Origin: Alteromonadaceae bacterium
Lineage (GTDB): Bacteria; Pseudomonadota; Gammaproteobacteria; Enterobacterales; Alteromonadaceae
DNA length: 64,000 nucleotides
Direction: 5' to 3'
NCBI GenBank assembly: GCA_014872785.1
Contig: WKFJ01000019.1
Coordinates: forward strand, 1 to 64,000
Below are positions 56,579 to 64,000 of the stretch, piece after piece (the stretch's first letter is position 1; every line of letters starts with the position of its first letter). Position numbers and translations under genes: made by a program. Under the pieces are notes generated by a model, which was not told where the DNA came from, did no database searches, and saw only the letters and a program-made list of their open reading frames with translations.

Positions 56579-57427
56579 TCAATTAACTGTGTACCAAAGT
56601 TTGGCGTTGTCTACCGGTGTTGCATCTGGCAGCACCGGATTGTCCAATTCAAAAATAAGTCGCTCGTTTATATTCGCCCGCGTCAAATAACCTTCGTGAA
56701 CTTGCATAAATAGCTTGTCAAACTCACCAGAATCAATCGCTCGGCGCAAACCCGTTTCAATCAGATTAGCTAGAACCAGATTTTTCTTATTGAAGAAAAA
56801 ATAAGTCGCGGTGGGGTAACGCAAGGCAATATGGGGTTCGATGGCGAGGTAATCTGAGTGATTATCTCGGTCGAGTTCCGCCCAAATTTCGACGACGGAA
56901 CGCGGGAAAAAGTTGGCTCGTTCCACATCGAGAATATTGTACATCGCGTTAAAATCGTTACTGGTCACCACCTCAAAACCATTGTGCTGAAGTATTTTAG
57001 TATCAGGCCAGTCATAGCCTTGCACCGGTGAATATTGTCTCAATTCGCTGATATCGCTGAAACTGGAAAACAATGAGAGATGTTCACTTTTTACAAAGAA
57101 AATCCGATAGCCTATGAGCCCTTTGTAGATAGGGATCCGCACAGGCAAGAGTTCTTCTTCACGTATCTTATCGGTCATACTCCATATGACACTGACTTCG
57201 CGATTGGCTTTTAATTGTTTAATGGATTTGCCTTGACCAATCACCTTTTGGGTTGGCAAAAGGTTATAGCGAACGCCGGTTTGATCGAGCGCCAGAGACA
57301 ACACTTGCAACGGATAGGTCGTGCGCAAATCCGTGTCTAATTCTGGCTTGGGATAGCGAATTTCCCACGTAGCAGCGACGCTGCCCCAGCTCACTAAAAT
57401 GGATGCGAAAAATATAAAACGTCTCAT
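56579..57427 (-). CDS. periplasmic solute-binding-like protein
   Basis: A 282-residue exported protein with a signal peptide ending near VAAT (residue 20). The two-lobe layout (AATWEIRYPKPELDTDLRTTYPLQVLSLALDQTGVRYNL, then a central hinge and FEVVTSNDFNAMYNILDVERANFFPRSVVEIW) resembles type II solute-binding proteins of the SBP_bac_3 fold, in a diverged subgroup common in Alteromonadales without an ABC transporter nearby. It may act as a stand-alone sensor or binding protein. Ligand unknown. Confidence 0.65.
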   Translation of the reverse strand: MRRFIFFASILVSWGSVAATWEIRYPKPELDTDLRTTYPLQVLSLALDQTGVRYNLLPTQKVIGQGKSIKQLKANREVSVIWSMTDKIREEELLPVRIPIYKGLIGYRIFFVKSEHLSLFSSFSDISELRQYSPVQGYDWPDTKILQHNGFEVVTSNDFNAMYNILDVERANFFPRSVVEIWAELDRDNHSDYLAIEPHIALRYPTATYFFFNKKNLVLANLIETGLRRAIDSGEFDKLFMQVHEGYLTRANINERLIFELDNPVLPDATPVDNAKLWYTVN

Positions 57428-57440
57428 GGAAACCAGTTGT

Positions 57441-57835
57441 TCAGAGCAGCTTAGCTAATTCTCTTTGCTGATCGTCGATTACAGAAACGATGATTTTCAA
57501 AGAATCGTTCTCAGATTGCAATGTATAAGAGACGAAACAGTGCAAAATTTCTTGCCCCGTTTCATCCTTGTAGACCCATTTCACATTGGAAAAGAGAATA
57601 TTTTCAGACAGTTTCATGGTTTGGCAAACTTCTGGCTCAAACTGGGCGACCCCGAGCGAAACCAACTTATTCATAAATTCTTGGATTTTTTTGCCACAGC
57701 TTCTATCGACGTAAATACATTTTTTGTCTCATTGCTCATGATCACAGATGGCACAAAAAAGTGCTCCGCTACAGCGGTAGGGTTATTGTTGTAATATCCC
57801 TTAGCATAATCATCAAAAAATTCTTGCGATAACAT
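57441..57835 (-). pseudogene. SnoaL/NTF2-like protein split by apparent -1 frameshift
   Basis: Two frames together make one protein of about 130 residues with an NTF2-like pattern (FFDDYAKGYYNNNPTAVAEHFF ... FTSIEAVAKK, then IQEFMNKLVSLGVAQFEP ... VKWVYKDETGQEILHCFVSYTL ... IVSVIDDQ). The frame changes at the run of seven A (57686-57692 on the complementary strand) in codons gcA-AAA-AAA; one extra A, or a -1 ribosomal slip there, restores the second frame exactly. It may therefore be a pseudogene, an assembly error or a programmed frameshift. The start is taken as ATG 57835; TTG 57853 is possible. It lies between the binding protein gene and queE. Confidence 0.6.
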
Positions 57836-57913
57836 AGCCAGTCGCCACTCCAATACATCAAAAATACAAGCCTAAATTAATAGTAGTCGCTGCACGGCCA
57901 AGCGCAATGCTCA

Positions 57914-58639
57914 CTATTCTATGCCGATAAACTTGTGAGTTTGTAGCGATAACCGCCAATTGCGTTTGATACAGGTTTCAACTGCCAAATCAGTAGCTCT
58001 GGCTTGCTGGCTGATTGGTTGCAAATAAATCAAGCAAGAGGGTTTTAAGTTAACTGGTTCAATTAACTCGTCCAACTCCTCAATATGCTTTTCCATTGCG
58101 ATGGGGTGTTTAATTTCATCCGCCCCTGCCAATAACTCTTCGCGCACTTCGTATCCACCGCGCATATTGATTTTTGGTGACACCGTAACCCAGGTGTCGG
58201 GATGAGCTTTTAATGCAAAGGTTCCACTGGTTTCAATTTGCACAGTAAAGCCATTTTCAATAAACAAACTCGTCACCTGGGTGAGATTGTAAATACAAGG
58301 TTCGCCGCCGGTAAGAATAATGTGTTTTGCGGTATAGCCTTCATTGCGAACCAATGCCAGTAATTGACCAGCAGTTGCTTTAAACCAATGTTCTGACTCT
58401 TTAGTTTTAGCCATGACTTCAGCAGGTGATTGCTCTAGCTGAGGTGGAATATCCCAAGTGTGTTTGGTATCACACCAACTGCAGCCCACAGGACATCCTT
58501 GCAACCTAATGAATATAGAAGGCACACCTGTATGCGCTCCCTCCCCTTGGATGGATTGAAACACTTCATTAATTTTATACAGTGTCTCAGGCTCTGAGCT
58601 GATGTGCATTCTATCTGACTGAGTGTCAATACTGTTCAA
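57914..58639 (-). CDS. queE: 7-carboxy-7-deazaguanine synthase
   Basis: A radical-SAM enzyme of the queuosine (7-deazaguanine) pathway that converts CPH4 to CDG. The cluster motif CPVGCSWC near residue 49 (Cys-x3-Cys-x2-Cys) follows EVFQSIQGEGAHTGVPSIFIRLQGC, and ILTGGEPC is present. The 241-residue length is typical. The TTG at 58639 has GAGGAA six bases upstream and is preferred over the ATG at 58609, which has none. The next pathway gene, queC, is divergent from it. Confidence 0.93.
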   Translation of the reverse strand: MNSIDTQSDRMHISSEPETLYKINEVFQSIQGEGAHTGVPSIFIRLQGCPVGCSWCDTKHTWDIPPQLEQSPAEVMAKTKESEHWFKATAGQLLALVRNEGYTAKHIILTGGEPCIYNLTQVTSLFIENGFTVQIETSGTFALKAHPDTWVTVSPKINMRGGYEVREELLAGADEIKHPIAMEKHIEELDELIEPVNLKPSCLIYLQPISQQARATDLAVETCIKRNWRLSLQTHKFIGIE

Positions 58640-58793
58640 TCGAGTTCCTCAACATAGAAAATAGGTGTAAGTCTTTCTTATTTTAGCAACTCTGCCACGA
58701 CAAATCAGTCACAAGTTGCTCGCATGCGTTGCGTTAAGCGCAGAAAACACTAAACTGCGAGCCAATTTAATAAAGAAAATAGGTGCGCTTCAC

Positions 58794-59449
58794 ATGGCAC
58801 AAAAAGTAGTCGTCATTTATTCAGGAGGGATGGACTCCTTCACAGTACTCAACAGAGCTATTGCAGATGGCTATGAGGTATATCCGTTGTCGTTCGATTA
58901 CGGGCAAAGACACAAAAAAGAATTGGACTATGCCGCTCGCGTCTGCACGAAATTAGGTGGCCACATAAAATTGTCGATATTTCTGCGATCAATCAACTTA
59001 TTGGTGGTTCATCGTTAACTAGTGAAATTGATGTTCCCGAAGGTCACTACGCAGAAGAAAGCATGAAACAAACCGTCGTCCCTAATCGCAATATGATTTT
59101 ATTATCACTTGCGATTGGTTACGCAGTGTCACTTGAGGCCAATAAAGTCTACTACGGTGCGCACTCTGGCGATCACGCCATTTATCCCGACTGCCGACCT
59201 GAATTCGTTGAGAAAATGAATGACGTTAGCTTAATCGCGAACTATGAAGCGGTTGAAATTTACTCGCCCTACCTCAACGTAAGTAAAATTGAAATATTAA
59301 CCGATGGCCTTTCTCTTGGTTTAGATTACGCCGATACGTGGACCTGCTACAACGGACGTGAAAAAGCCTGTGGTAAATGCGGCGCCTGCCAAGAACGCCT
59401 CGAAGCATTTGAGAAGAATGGCATAGAAGACCCACTGGCATACGAATAA
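58794..59449 (+). pseudogene. queC: 7-cyano-7-deazaguanine synthase, frameshifted
   Basis: QueC makes preQ0 from CDG, ammonia and ATP. The first 57 codons ([15 protein letters not shown] ... [26 protein letters not shown]) carry the PP-loop SGGMDS and then run into a wrong frame. From about 58964, reading +2 relative to the start restores [29 protein letters not shown] and the full C-terminal part with [18 protein letters not shown] and the zinc motif [19 protein letters not shown]. One missing base near 58961-58966 (for example a C in GGCCAC) explains it. There is no slippery run, so it is a real lesion or a sequencing error. The rest is intact, suggesting a very recent event. Confidence 0.88.
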
Positions 59450-59596
59450 CGGTCTAGACCTGGTTATACATGCCAAAACGGCATGACATAGTTAATTTTT
59501 TTATAAGATGAAAGCGATCTTCAGACCGCACGGTCTGTAAAAATCGAATATCATTGATGCCCGTTTAAGAATATGAATTGTATTGAGACACGAAAA

Positions 59597-60379
59597 ATGG
59601 TGAAAGAGAGCTTTTGGCAAAGATTGCAGCAAGATGCGTTACTAGTGGTAACCTCGGAACCTCTGCTGGCGACTTATGCCCATGCTTGTATTCTCAATCA
59701 CAAAAATTTTGAGTCGTCTCTAAGCTTCATTTTGTCTAACAAAATGGCCGATGATGTGATGCCCGCACTGGCTATTCGCGAGTTCTTTGACGATGCTTAC
59801 AGCAATGACCCTGAGATTGTCAGCTCGGCAATTGCTGATGTAAAAGCGGTCTTCGACCGCGACCCGGCGGTACACTCTCACCTCTCTGTGCTTATTCACT
59901 TCAAGGGCTATCAAGCAATACAAGTGCATCGCTTGGCGCATTACCTGTGGCAACACAATCGAAAAGATTTGGCATTGTTCATCCAAAGTAGAAACTCTGA
60001 AGTGTATGGCGTCGATATTCACCCGGCAGCGAAAATCGGCAGAGGCGTCATGTTTGACCATGCGACGGGTATCGTAGTGGGTGAGACCGCTGTAGTAGAA
60101 GACAACGTATCGATTCTGCAATCAGTTACCTTAGGCGGTACTGGAAACGAAAAAGGCGATCGCCATCCCAAAATTAGAGAAGGCGTTATGATAGGCGCTG
60201 GGGCAAAAATACTCGGCAATATAGAAATTGGCGCTCGTTCAAAAGTCGGCGCAGGTAGCGTGGTGTTGAGCTCGGTGCCAGAGCATGTAACTGTGGTGGG
60301 TGTACCTGCCAAAATCGTTGGCAAGCCCTGCTGTTCCAAGCCTTGCGAAACGATGGATCAAAATGTCCTAGCGGATTAG
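59597..60379 (+). CDS. cysE: serine O-acetyltransferase
   Basis: Acetylates serine with acetyl-CoA to O-acetylserine, the first step of cysteine synthesis. The N-terminal helical SATase domain (LLATYAHACILNHKNFESSLSFILSNKM) is followed by the left-handed beta-helix with FQVDIHPAAKIG-type hexapeptide repeats (VDIHPAAKIGRGVMFDHATGIVVGET, VSILQSVTLGGTGN, DRHPKIREGVMIGAGAKILG). The ATG at 59597 fits the family start; 59573 is an alternative. The tail after VGKP contains three Cys (CCSKPC) and is longer than usual. Confidence 0.93.
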   Translation: MVKESFWQRLQQDALLVVTSEPLLATYAHACILNHKNFESSLSFILSNKMADDVMPALAIREFFDDAYSNDPEIVSSAIADVKAVFDRDPAVHSHLSVLIHFKGYQAIQVHRLAHYLWQHNRKDLALFIQSRNSEVYGVDIHPAAKIGRGVMFDHATGIVVGETAVVEDNVSILQSVTLGGTGNEKGDRHPKIREGVMIGAGAKILGNIEIGARSKVGAGSVVLSSVPEHVTVVGVPAKIVGKPCCSKPCETMDQNVLAD

Positions 60380-60399
60380 CCGCGCATAAAACCCCGTAG

Positions 60400-60422
60400 A
60401 GCAAGCTTAGGCTTGCTTTTTT
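60400..60422 (+). terminator. terminator after cysE
   Basis: AGCAAGC-TTAG-GCTTGCT followed by a run of T. Confidence 0.85.
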
Positions 60423-60607
60423 GTTATCAAGAATAAACTTCTAACGCTCAATTGATATAAGTCTCAAATTCATATAGTTAAGGTGTTTTTAGCGCAAAGA
60501 ACACTAACGAACCTGACTATAATATCGAAATGATGTAATCAAAATCCTCACATTGACTACGCTGAGAATATAACGGTTTTTCTATGACGTTAGCGTGAGG
60601 GGGATTT

Positions 60608-60835
60608 ATGAATCCAGTCATCGAAGCCCAGGCAGTACAACTAGTTCGCCTGTTAAAAGCCCATCAAGCCACAAAGGCGCACTTGTTCTTAGAACAAACT
60701 CACTTGCCCTATGATGTGCAAGATTTGATCTTGGCAGCCACTCGACACTTATCCAAATATGACGAGCATATGCTTGAAGAAATTATTGAGTGCTATGCAA
60801 GTACCAGCAGCTTTGACGAAAGGTTACTGCACTGA
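60608..60835 (+). CDS. small conserved-looking hypothetical protein
   Basis: A 75-residue acidic helical protein with an excellent ribosome site (GAGGGGGA seven bases before the ATG), which supports expression. It has no signal peptide. The pattern of Leu/His/Glu helices (AVQLVRLLKAHQATKAHLFLEQ, LPYDVQDLILAATRHL) suggests a small helical bundle. I do not recognise a family. It lies alone between cysE and a LysR gene. Confidence 0.55.
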   Translation: MNPVIEAQAVQLVRLLKAHQATKAHLFLEQTHLPYDVQDLILAATRHLSKYDEHMLEEIIECYASTSSFDERLLH

Positions 60836-60925
60836 CAATTTGAAGATAACAAATATAGATATTTTGGATATGTGACAGGTATGTTTTCACATCCCCGTCA
60901 AAGTTGAATTCAGCAAAGCAATTGG

Positions 60926-61861
60926 TTAAGCAGCAATTGGGCTGCTGGCTTGATCGTGAGAAATGAAGTAATTGATTTCTTTGATTAAATGCTTAAGCAC
61001 CGGGTTAAGTATCACGTTCTTGCCGTTCATCACGTAAAGCTGATGATTGAACTCAAACAGGTCGCCAGCAACAGGAACGAGATTATTGCCCTGCCCGTCT
61101 TGAGCTAAATAATCTGGTAATAAACCTATGTATTCACCGCTCATGATTGCCGACATCATGCTCTCAAAAGAATCAGAATAAGTTCTAATTTTCAAACGCT
61201 TATCATCGCGAACATAGTTGCCAGAGGATAGACCCGACAAGCCTACAGCAGGATATTGGTCCAATATAGCACTGCTTAAATGCTCTCGTTGTACCTTGGC
61301 TAGCGGATGTGAAGGTGCGCAATACAAACGGCCGGTACAGCTGGCGTCAACCGGGTGGAACATCACCGATTCTGATTTCACCATGTCGTAACAAGACAAA
61401 ACCAAATGACACTCACCAGAAAGCGCAACGTGCTCAACTTCGTTGTACAAGCGCGTCTGTATATTAATATGGATATCCTCGTATTTTTTCATCGTAGTGC
61501 TAACGGCTTTGGCAACGCCCACCATCATGTCACGAGGCAAAGAAGACATGACGACTAACGTGATATGTCCTGAGAAGTTGTCGTGCAAGCTCTTGAGATT
61601 ATATACAAAGTTGTCGAATGCATTAAAAATACGTTTGGTTTCCTGATATACCAACTCCCCTTCTTTGGTAAGCTGGAAGCCACCTCGACCACGGTGACAC
61701 AAAATCAATTCGAGTCGCTCTTCGAGTTTCTTGATAGCAGCACTAATATTGGGACGCTGCATTCGCAAAACGGGCTCAGCCGCAGTGAAGCCGTTACAAG
61801 ACGCGACTGCATAGAATACACGCAATAACTTGATATCTGATTCTTGAAGACGATTTAGCAT
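60926..61861 (-). CDS. LysR-family transcriptional regulator
   Basis: A 311-residue regulator. The N-terminal winged HTH (residues 5-65) reads LRVFYAVASCNGFTAAEPVLRMQRPNISAAIKKLEERLELILCHR, followed by a linker helix and a periplasmic-binding-like effector domain (about 95-300). The effector ligand and target genes are not clear; no divergent partner is present (the neighbour on its 5' side is uvrB, same strand). The first motif is unusual in using QRPNIS where most have SQPAVS. Confidence 0.9.
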   Translation of the reverse strand: MLNRLQESDIKLLRVFYAVASCNGFTAAEPVLRMQRPNISAAIKKLEERLELILCHRGRGGFQLTKEGELVYQETKRIFNAFDNFVYNLKSLHDNFSGHITLVVMSSLPRDMMVGVAKAVSTTMKKYEDIHINIQTRLYNEVEHVALSGECHLVLSCYDMVKSESVMFHPVDASCTGRLYCAPSHPLAKVQREHLSSAILDQYPAVGLSGLSSGNYVRDDKRLKIRTYSDSFESMMSAIMSGEYIGLLPDYLAQDGQGNNLVPVAGDLFEFNHQLYVMNGKNVILNPVLKHLIKEINYFISHDQASSPIAA

Positions 61862-62021
61862 TTGAAACCTCGTTTGCTGTTACCCGTATTTGCTTGTGCC
61901 GTTCACGCATTGGGTAAGGTATTTGATCTCATACTAAAACGAAAAATAACTTCTTGCAGAATTTAAGGAGTATTTTGTGAACTGGCTCAAATAATTTCTA
62001 TTTAAGCCAGTTTTGTGAAAA

Positions 62022-64000
62022 TTAAGAAATATCGACCACTTTTGCCCGCAAAGACTCAATCTTATCGCGAGTTGCCGCGGCCTGTTCGAACTCAAGGTTT
62101 TTGGCGTGCTCGAACATTTGTTTCTCGAGTTTACTAATCTCAGCCATCAGATCTGTCGCAGAAAGTTTGTAGGAAGCAGGAATTTCTGCGGCAATTTGAA
62201 TCGTGTCAGCATCCTCATCCGCGGACACTGCCATGTCCATAACATCGGTTACAGGTTTGTGTAGCGGTTGCGGCACTATGCCGTGTTCAGCATTGTACTC
62301 TTCTTGTTTTTGTCTTCGGCGTTCAGTTTCCTCTATTGCTCTTTCCATTGAGCCAGTAATATTGTCAGCATATAAAATGGCGCGGCCATTGATATTACGA
62401 GCAGCACGTCCAATTGTCTGTATGAGTGACCTGTCCGAACGTAAGAAACCCTCTTTATCGGCATCCAAAATAGCGACCAACGACACCTCTGGCATATCAA
62501 GGCCCTCGCGAAGCAAGTTGATCCCCACTAATACATCAAACTTACCCAATCTTAAATCTCGAATAATTTCCATCCGCTCAACAGTATCAATATCTGAATG
62601 CAGATAACGCACCAGTACACCGTGTTCATTGAGATAATCAGTGAGATCTTCAGCCATTCGCTTGGTCAGTGTTGTAACCAAAACTCGCTCTTTCACCTTG
62701 GTGCGTTTGCGAATTTCCGAGAGTAAATCATCCACCTGAGTCGCTACGGGTCGAATTTCTAATACAGGGTCGAGCAATCCTGTAGGACGCACGACCTGTT
62801 CTACTACATCACCGCAAGATTTTTCTAATTCATATTTTCCCGGGGTCGCAGACACGTAAATTGTCTGGGGGGATAAGGCTTCGAACTCTTCAAATTTAAG
62901 CGGTCTATTATCCAACGCCGAGGGCAATCGAAACCCGTATTCGACTAGCGTTTCTTTGCGCGATCTGTCGCCTTTAAACATCGCACCAATTTGCGAAACC
63001 GTGACGTGTGACTCGTCGATAAACAACAAGCCGTCCGCCGGGAAATAATCAATTAATGTAGGGGGTGGCTCTCCTGGTGCACGGCCAGATAAATATCGAC
63101 TGTAATTCTCAATACCAGAGCAATAACCAAGTTCAAGCATCATCTCTACATCGAACTGAGTTCGTTGTGTAATGCGCTGCTCTTCGATGAGTTTATTCAC
63201 TTCTTTTAACTGAGCACGGCGATCTTTTAGTTCATCCTTGATCTCGTCAATCGCACCAAGGATTTTTTCCCGTGGAGTGACATAATGAGTTTTGGGAAAT
63301 ACTGTAGCTCGGGTAACCGTCTGCTCTATGGAGCCGGTGAGAGGATCGAACATATTGATGCGTTCAATTTCCTCATCAAACAGCTCTACCCTCACTGCAA
63401 GGCGCTCTGAGTCGGCGGGATAGATATCGATCACGTCTCCTCTGACTCTGAAAGTACCGCGCTCAAAATTGACGTCATTGCGGGAATACTGAAGTTCCGC
63501 TAATCGGCGCAGAATATCGCGCTGATCCATAATATCGCCTTGGCGCAAATGCAGCAGCATTTTCATGTAGGATTCGGGGTCACCCAAACCATAAATAGCC
63601 GATACACTCGACACAATCACAACATCACGCCGCTCCATTAGCGCCTTGGTAGCAGATAGTCGCATTTGCTCAATGTGATCATTAATAGATGCGTCTTTTT
63701 CGATAAAAGTATCAGTAGTGGGAACGTAGGCTTCCGGCTGATAATAATCGTAATAAGACACAAAATACTCTACTGCGTTATTGGGAAAGAACTCCTTCAT
63801 TTCACCGTATAACTGCGCTGCTAGGGTTTTATTGTGAGCGAGAATCAGCGTGGGACGCTGAACCTCTTTGATCACATTCGCCATAGTAAAGGTCTTACCT
63901 GACCCAGTAACCCCCAACAGAGTTTGATGCGCTAAACCGTCCTGCAGACCTTCTACTAATCCAGAAATCGCAGTTGGCTGGTCGCCAGCAGGTTGATACT
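62022..64000 (-). CDS. uvrB: excinuclease ABC subunit B, 5' end outside window
   Basis: UvrB is the damage-verifying helicase-like subunit of nucleotide excision repair. About 658 residues are visible; the frame is open to the right edge, so only a dozen or so N-terminal residues are missing. Walker [11 protein letters not shown], the beta-hairpin region [31 protein letters not shown], the helicase motif QTIGRAARN and the C-terminal UVR motif ([27 protein letters not shown]) are all present. Confidence 0.97.
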   Translation of the reverse strand, partial: YQPAGDQPTAISGLVEGLQDGLAHQTLLGVTGSGKTFTMANVIKEVQRPTLILAHNKTLAAQLYGEMKEFFPNNAVEYFVSYYDYYQPEAYVPTTDTFIEKDASINDHIEQMRLSATKALMERRDVVIVSSVSAIYGLGDPESYMKMLLHLRQGDIMDQRDILRRLAELQYSRNDVNFERGTFRVRGDVIDIYPADSERLAVRVELFDEEIERINMFDPLTGSIEQTVTRATVFPKTHYVTPREKILGAIDEIKDELKDRRAQLKEVNKLIEEQRITQRTQFDVEMMLELGYCSGIENYSRYLSGRAPGEPPPTLIDYFPADGLLFIDESHVTVSQIGAMFKGDRSRKETLVEYGFRLPSALDNRPLKFEEFEALSPQTIYVSATPGKYELEKSCGDVVEQVVRPTGLLDPVLEIRPVATQVDDLLSEIRKRTKVKERVLVTTLTKRMAEDLTDYLNEHGVLVRYLHSDIDTVERMEIIRDLRLGKFDVLVGINLLREGLDMPEVSLVAILDADKEGFLRSDRSLIQTIGRAARNINGRAILYADNITGSMERAIEETERRRQKQEEYNAEHGIVPQPLHKPVTDVMDMAVSADEDADTIQIAAEIPASYKLSATDLMAEISKLEKQMFEHAKNLEFEQAAATRDKIESLRAKVVDIS

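Noticed and set aside
57686-59000. Both frameshifts as evidence of one decaying region
   Set aside because: queE between them is intact and both broken genes are otherwise conserved, so general decay is not supported.
1-64000. CRISPR arrays, retrons, diversity-generating elements, prophage or transposon genes
   Set aside because: No regularly spaced repeats, reverse transcriptase, integrase or transposase motifs seen in any frame.

Overview
This window is a chromosomal segment of a marine-type gammaproteobacterium, most likely from the Alteromonadales (Alteromonadaceae-like). The evidence is the gene content: large TonB-dependent receptors with a FecI/FecR pair, a yafS/gloB/mltD neighbourhood, a proL-like tRNA-Pro(GGG), metG, dcd, cysE, queE/queC and uvrB, and moderate-to-low GC. 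I saw no prophage, transposase, integrase or CRISPR array. Family names come from motifs read by eye; no database search was possible.

Layout. 0.1-9.6 kb is an accessory block of poorly recognisable envelope proteins: a lipoprotein, several secreted proteins, an EF-hand protein, a lipoprotein trypsin-like protease, and an ECF sigma factor overlapping a large membrane-anchored partner with a three-fold repeated cytoplasmic region. 9.7-16.0 kb holds a gluconate permease and gluconokinase (divergent), a DUF5916-type outer-membrane protein and a CadC-like membrane regulator. 16.3-21.2 kb, all on the minus strand, encodes a polyprenyl-phosphate arabinose cassette (DprE2, DprE1, UbiA-type phosphoribosyltransferase) plus a DUF2079 membrane protein that may be the glycosyltransferase. 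21.4-26.2 kb contains a tRNA-Pro followed by rtT-like repeats carrying copies of the tRNA 3' end, a YHS protein divergent from an AraC regulator, dcd, a stand-alone mini DUF4157 protein and a TPR/transglutaminase-like lipoprotein.

26.4-33 kb is housekeeping (metG, a soluble chemoreceptor with a zinc-ligand-free CZB-like tail, yafS, gloB, mltD). 33-38.5 kb is a signalling island: HTH-REC protein, PhnD-like periplasmic binding protein, histidine kinase and REC/degenerate HD-GYP protein in one operon, divergent from a porin-like gene across a promoter followed by tandem 9-10 bp repeats. 39-46.5 kb is a TonB receptor - FecI - FecR - TonB receptor (with STN domain) unit in which the two receptors are paralogues. 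46.6-64 kb returns to mostly core genes: NatAB-type ABC exporter, Yip1 protein, DUF3025, M28 peptidase, asnB, an RNase J-like beta-CASP hydrolase that appears to start at CTG, YhhN, DUF2058, queE, a frameshifted queC, cysE, a LysR regulator and the 3' part of uvrB running off the right edge.

Two genes 1 kb apart (a SnoaL-like gene and queC) are each broken by an apparent one-base loss. The first break lies exactly on an A-AAA-AAA heptamer suited to -1 frameshifting. Resequencing is needed to separate biology from assembly error.
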